64,000 nt of DNA from Rhizobium sp. Leaf262 (GTDB lineage: Bacteria; Pseudomonadota; Alphaproteobacteria; Rhizobiales; Rhizobiaceae). Shown here piece after piece: positions 63,242 through 64,000 of the stretch. Location of the stretch: NCBI RefSeq assembly GCF_001422245.1, contig NZ_LMMM01000015.1, forward strand, positions 137,389 to 201,388. Direction: 5' to 3'. Within the stretch, counting starts at the first letter, position 1; every line of letters begins with the position of its first letter. The translations under genes were made by a program, and so were the position numbers. The notes beneath the pieces are model-generated. The model was not told the origin of the DNA and did no database searches. It was given only the letters and a program-made list of their open reading frames with translations.

Positions 63242-64000
63242 TCAGAGCGAAGCCTTGATCTTTTCCGCAGCGTCGGCAGACACCCACTTGGTCCAGATGT
63301 CGGGATTTTCCTTCAGGAAGTGCTTGGCGCTGTCTTCGCCCGTTGCCTGATTGTCCGTCATCCAGGCCATGAGCTTGTTGACGGTCGCGTTGCTCCAGGA
63401 CCGCTTGTTGAGATAGTCCATCACTTCTGGGCCAGCCTTTTCCGAGAAAGGCTTGGCAACCAGCGTGACGACCTTGTCGACTGGCCATGCATTCGGCTTC
63501 GGATCCGGGCAGTCGGCAACCGTGTTGCAGCGTTTCCACTCGGCAGGATCAGCGGCAACGCCGGGCTCGAGCTTCACCATTTCATACTTGCCCAGCAGCG
63601 CGGTAGGTGACCAGTAATAGCCGACCCATGGCTGCTTGCGCTCATAAGCCTTGGCAATGGAGCCATCGAGACCGGCGGAAGAACCGCTATCGACGAGGAC
63701 GAAGCCAGCCTTTTCAGCGCCGAATGCCTTGTAAAGCTGAGCCGTGACGACCGTGCCGCCCCAGCCCTGCGGGCCATTGACGATGGCGCCCTTGTTAGGA
63801 TTTTCGGCATCCGGGAAAAGCTTGGGGTTTTTCAAGAGATCGCCGATGGTCTTGATATCAGGATGGGCCTCGGCCACGTATTTTGGTATCCACCAGCCCT
63901 GAATACCGCCATCCGGCAGAGCCGTTGCGGCCACGACGAGTTTGCCTTCATCCACGCCACGCTTGACGACATCTGGCAGCGTATCGGCCCATGCTTCCGG
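63242..64000 (-). CDS. proX: Quaternary-amine-binding protein, C-terminal part (cut by window edge)
   Basis: The last 252 codons of a periplasmic OpuAC/ProX-family binding protein; the frame stays open to the right edge (PEAWADTLPDVVKRGV precedes the first internal Met). Typical blocks are GWWIPKYVAEAHPDIKTIGDL, NGPQGWGGTVVTAQLYKAFG, and KAYERKQPWVGYYWSPTALLGKYEMVKLE, whose aromatic residues (Trp, Tyr) line the pocket for a quaternary amine. It is the first gene of the proX-W-V-type operon within the window. N-terminal signal sequence and start lie outside. Confidence 0.85.
   Translation of the reverse strand, partial: PEAWADTLPDVVKRGVDEGKLVVAATALPDGGIQGWWIPKYVAEAHPDIKTIGDLLKNPKLFPDAENPNKGAIVNGPQGWGGTVVTAQLYKAFGAEKAGFVLVDSGSSAGLDGSIAKAYERKQPWVGYYWSPTALLGKYEMVKLEPGVAADPAEWKRCNTVADCPDPKPNAWPVDKVVTLVAKPFSEKAGPEVMDYLNKRSWSNATVNKLMAWMTDNQATGEDSAKHFLKENPDIWTKWVSADAAEKIKASL

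Overview
The window looks like chromosome (or chromid) of an alphaproteobacterium of the family Rhizobiaceae, most likely Agrobacterium/Rhizobium. The reasons are a glpR-glpD-glpSTPQUV glycerol locus in the rhizobial arrangement, two tandem ku genes beside a three-domain ligD, periplasmic PaoABC-type aldehyde oxidoreductases, several GGDEF/EAL proteins, many four- and eight-base gene overlaps, and frequent GTG/TTG starts. I saw no rRNA, tRNA, CRISPR array, insertion sequence or phage gene. The assignment is inferred from gene content and was not checked by a database search.

Layout. 1-1.4 kb: the 5' end of a trehalose-forming enzyme gene (treZ, cut by the left edge) and a secreted DUF3829 protein. 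1.6-14.6 kb: an extracellular polysaccharide cluster with two GT4 and one GT2 glycosyltransferases, a methyltransferase, a NodB-type deacetylase, a Wzy-like polymerase, a GumC/Wzz-like co-polymerase, a Wzx-like flippase, a GNAT-like protein and an exported clan GH-A-like hydrolase. No initiating phosphoglycosyltransferase and no outer-membrane export protein is present here, so the pathway must be completed elsewhere. 14.7-18.4 kb: a SulP transporter, a lone PAS protein and a B12-binding radical SAM protein that seems to start at an ATC codon. 18.5-21.4 kb: two c-di-GMP genes, an active-looking cyclase and a GAF/degenerate-GGDEF/EAL protein. 21.7-25.5 kb: a Tat-exported PaoABC-type molybdoenzyme. 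25.6-32.9 kb: a non-homologous end-joining region (ku, ku, ligD and two small unknown genes) next to a serine protease/NUC1 nuclease fusion. 33-39.2 kb: a cupin, a second, cytosolic molybdoenzyme set with its XdhC chaperone, and a divergent TetR regulator with a 22-bp palindromic operator. 39.3-42.8 kb: a J-domain protein, an MHYT-GGDEF-EAL protein and a small secreted Arg-rich protein. 42.9-48.3 kb: an oligopeptide ABC transporter operon. 48.5-57 kb: the glycerol regulon. 57-60 kb: a 1-Cys peroxiredoxin and an ABC exporter preceded by a 15-codon leader ORF and alternative RNA hairpins. 60-64 kb: a luciferase-like monooxygenase and a betaine/choline-type ABC transporter cut by the right edge.

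How the genes work together. Glycerol enters through GlpSTPQUV; glycerol 3-phosphate is oxidised by GlpD, and GlpR-like sites lie in front of both glpR and glpD. No glycerol kinase gene is in the window. The two molybdoenzyme sets are paralogous but appear to act in different compartments. Ku and LigD form a minimal two-protein end-joining machine.

Nothing here is an unmistakable new system. The best candidates for new biology are the leader ORF with alternative hairpins at 58.0-58.2 kb, the protease-nuclease fusion beside the end-joining genes, the apparent ATC start codon at 18.39 kb, and the nested palindrome in front of the luciferase-like gene.
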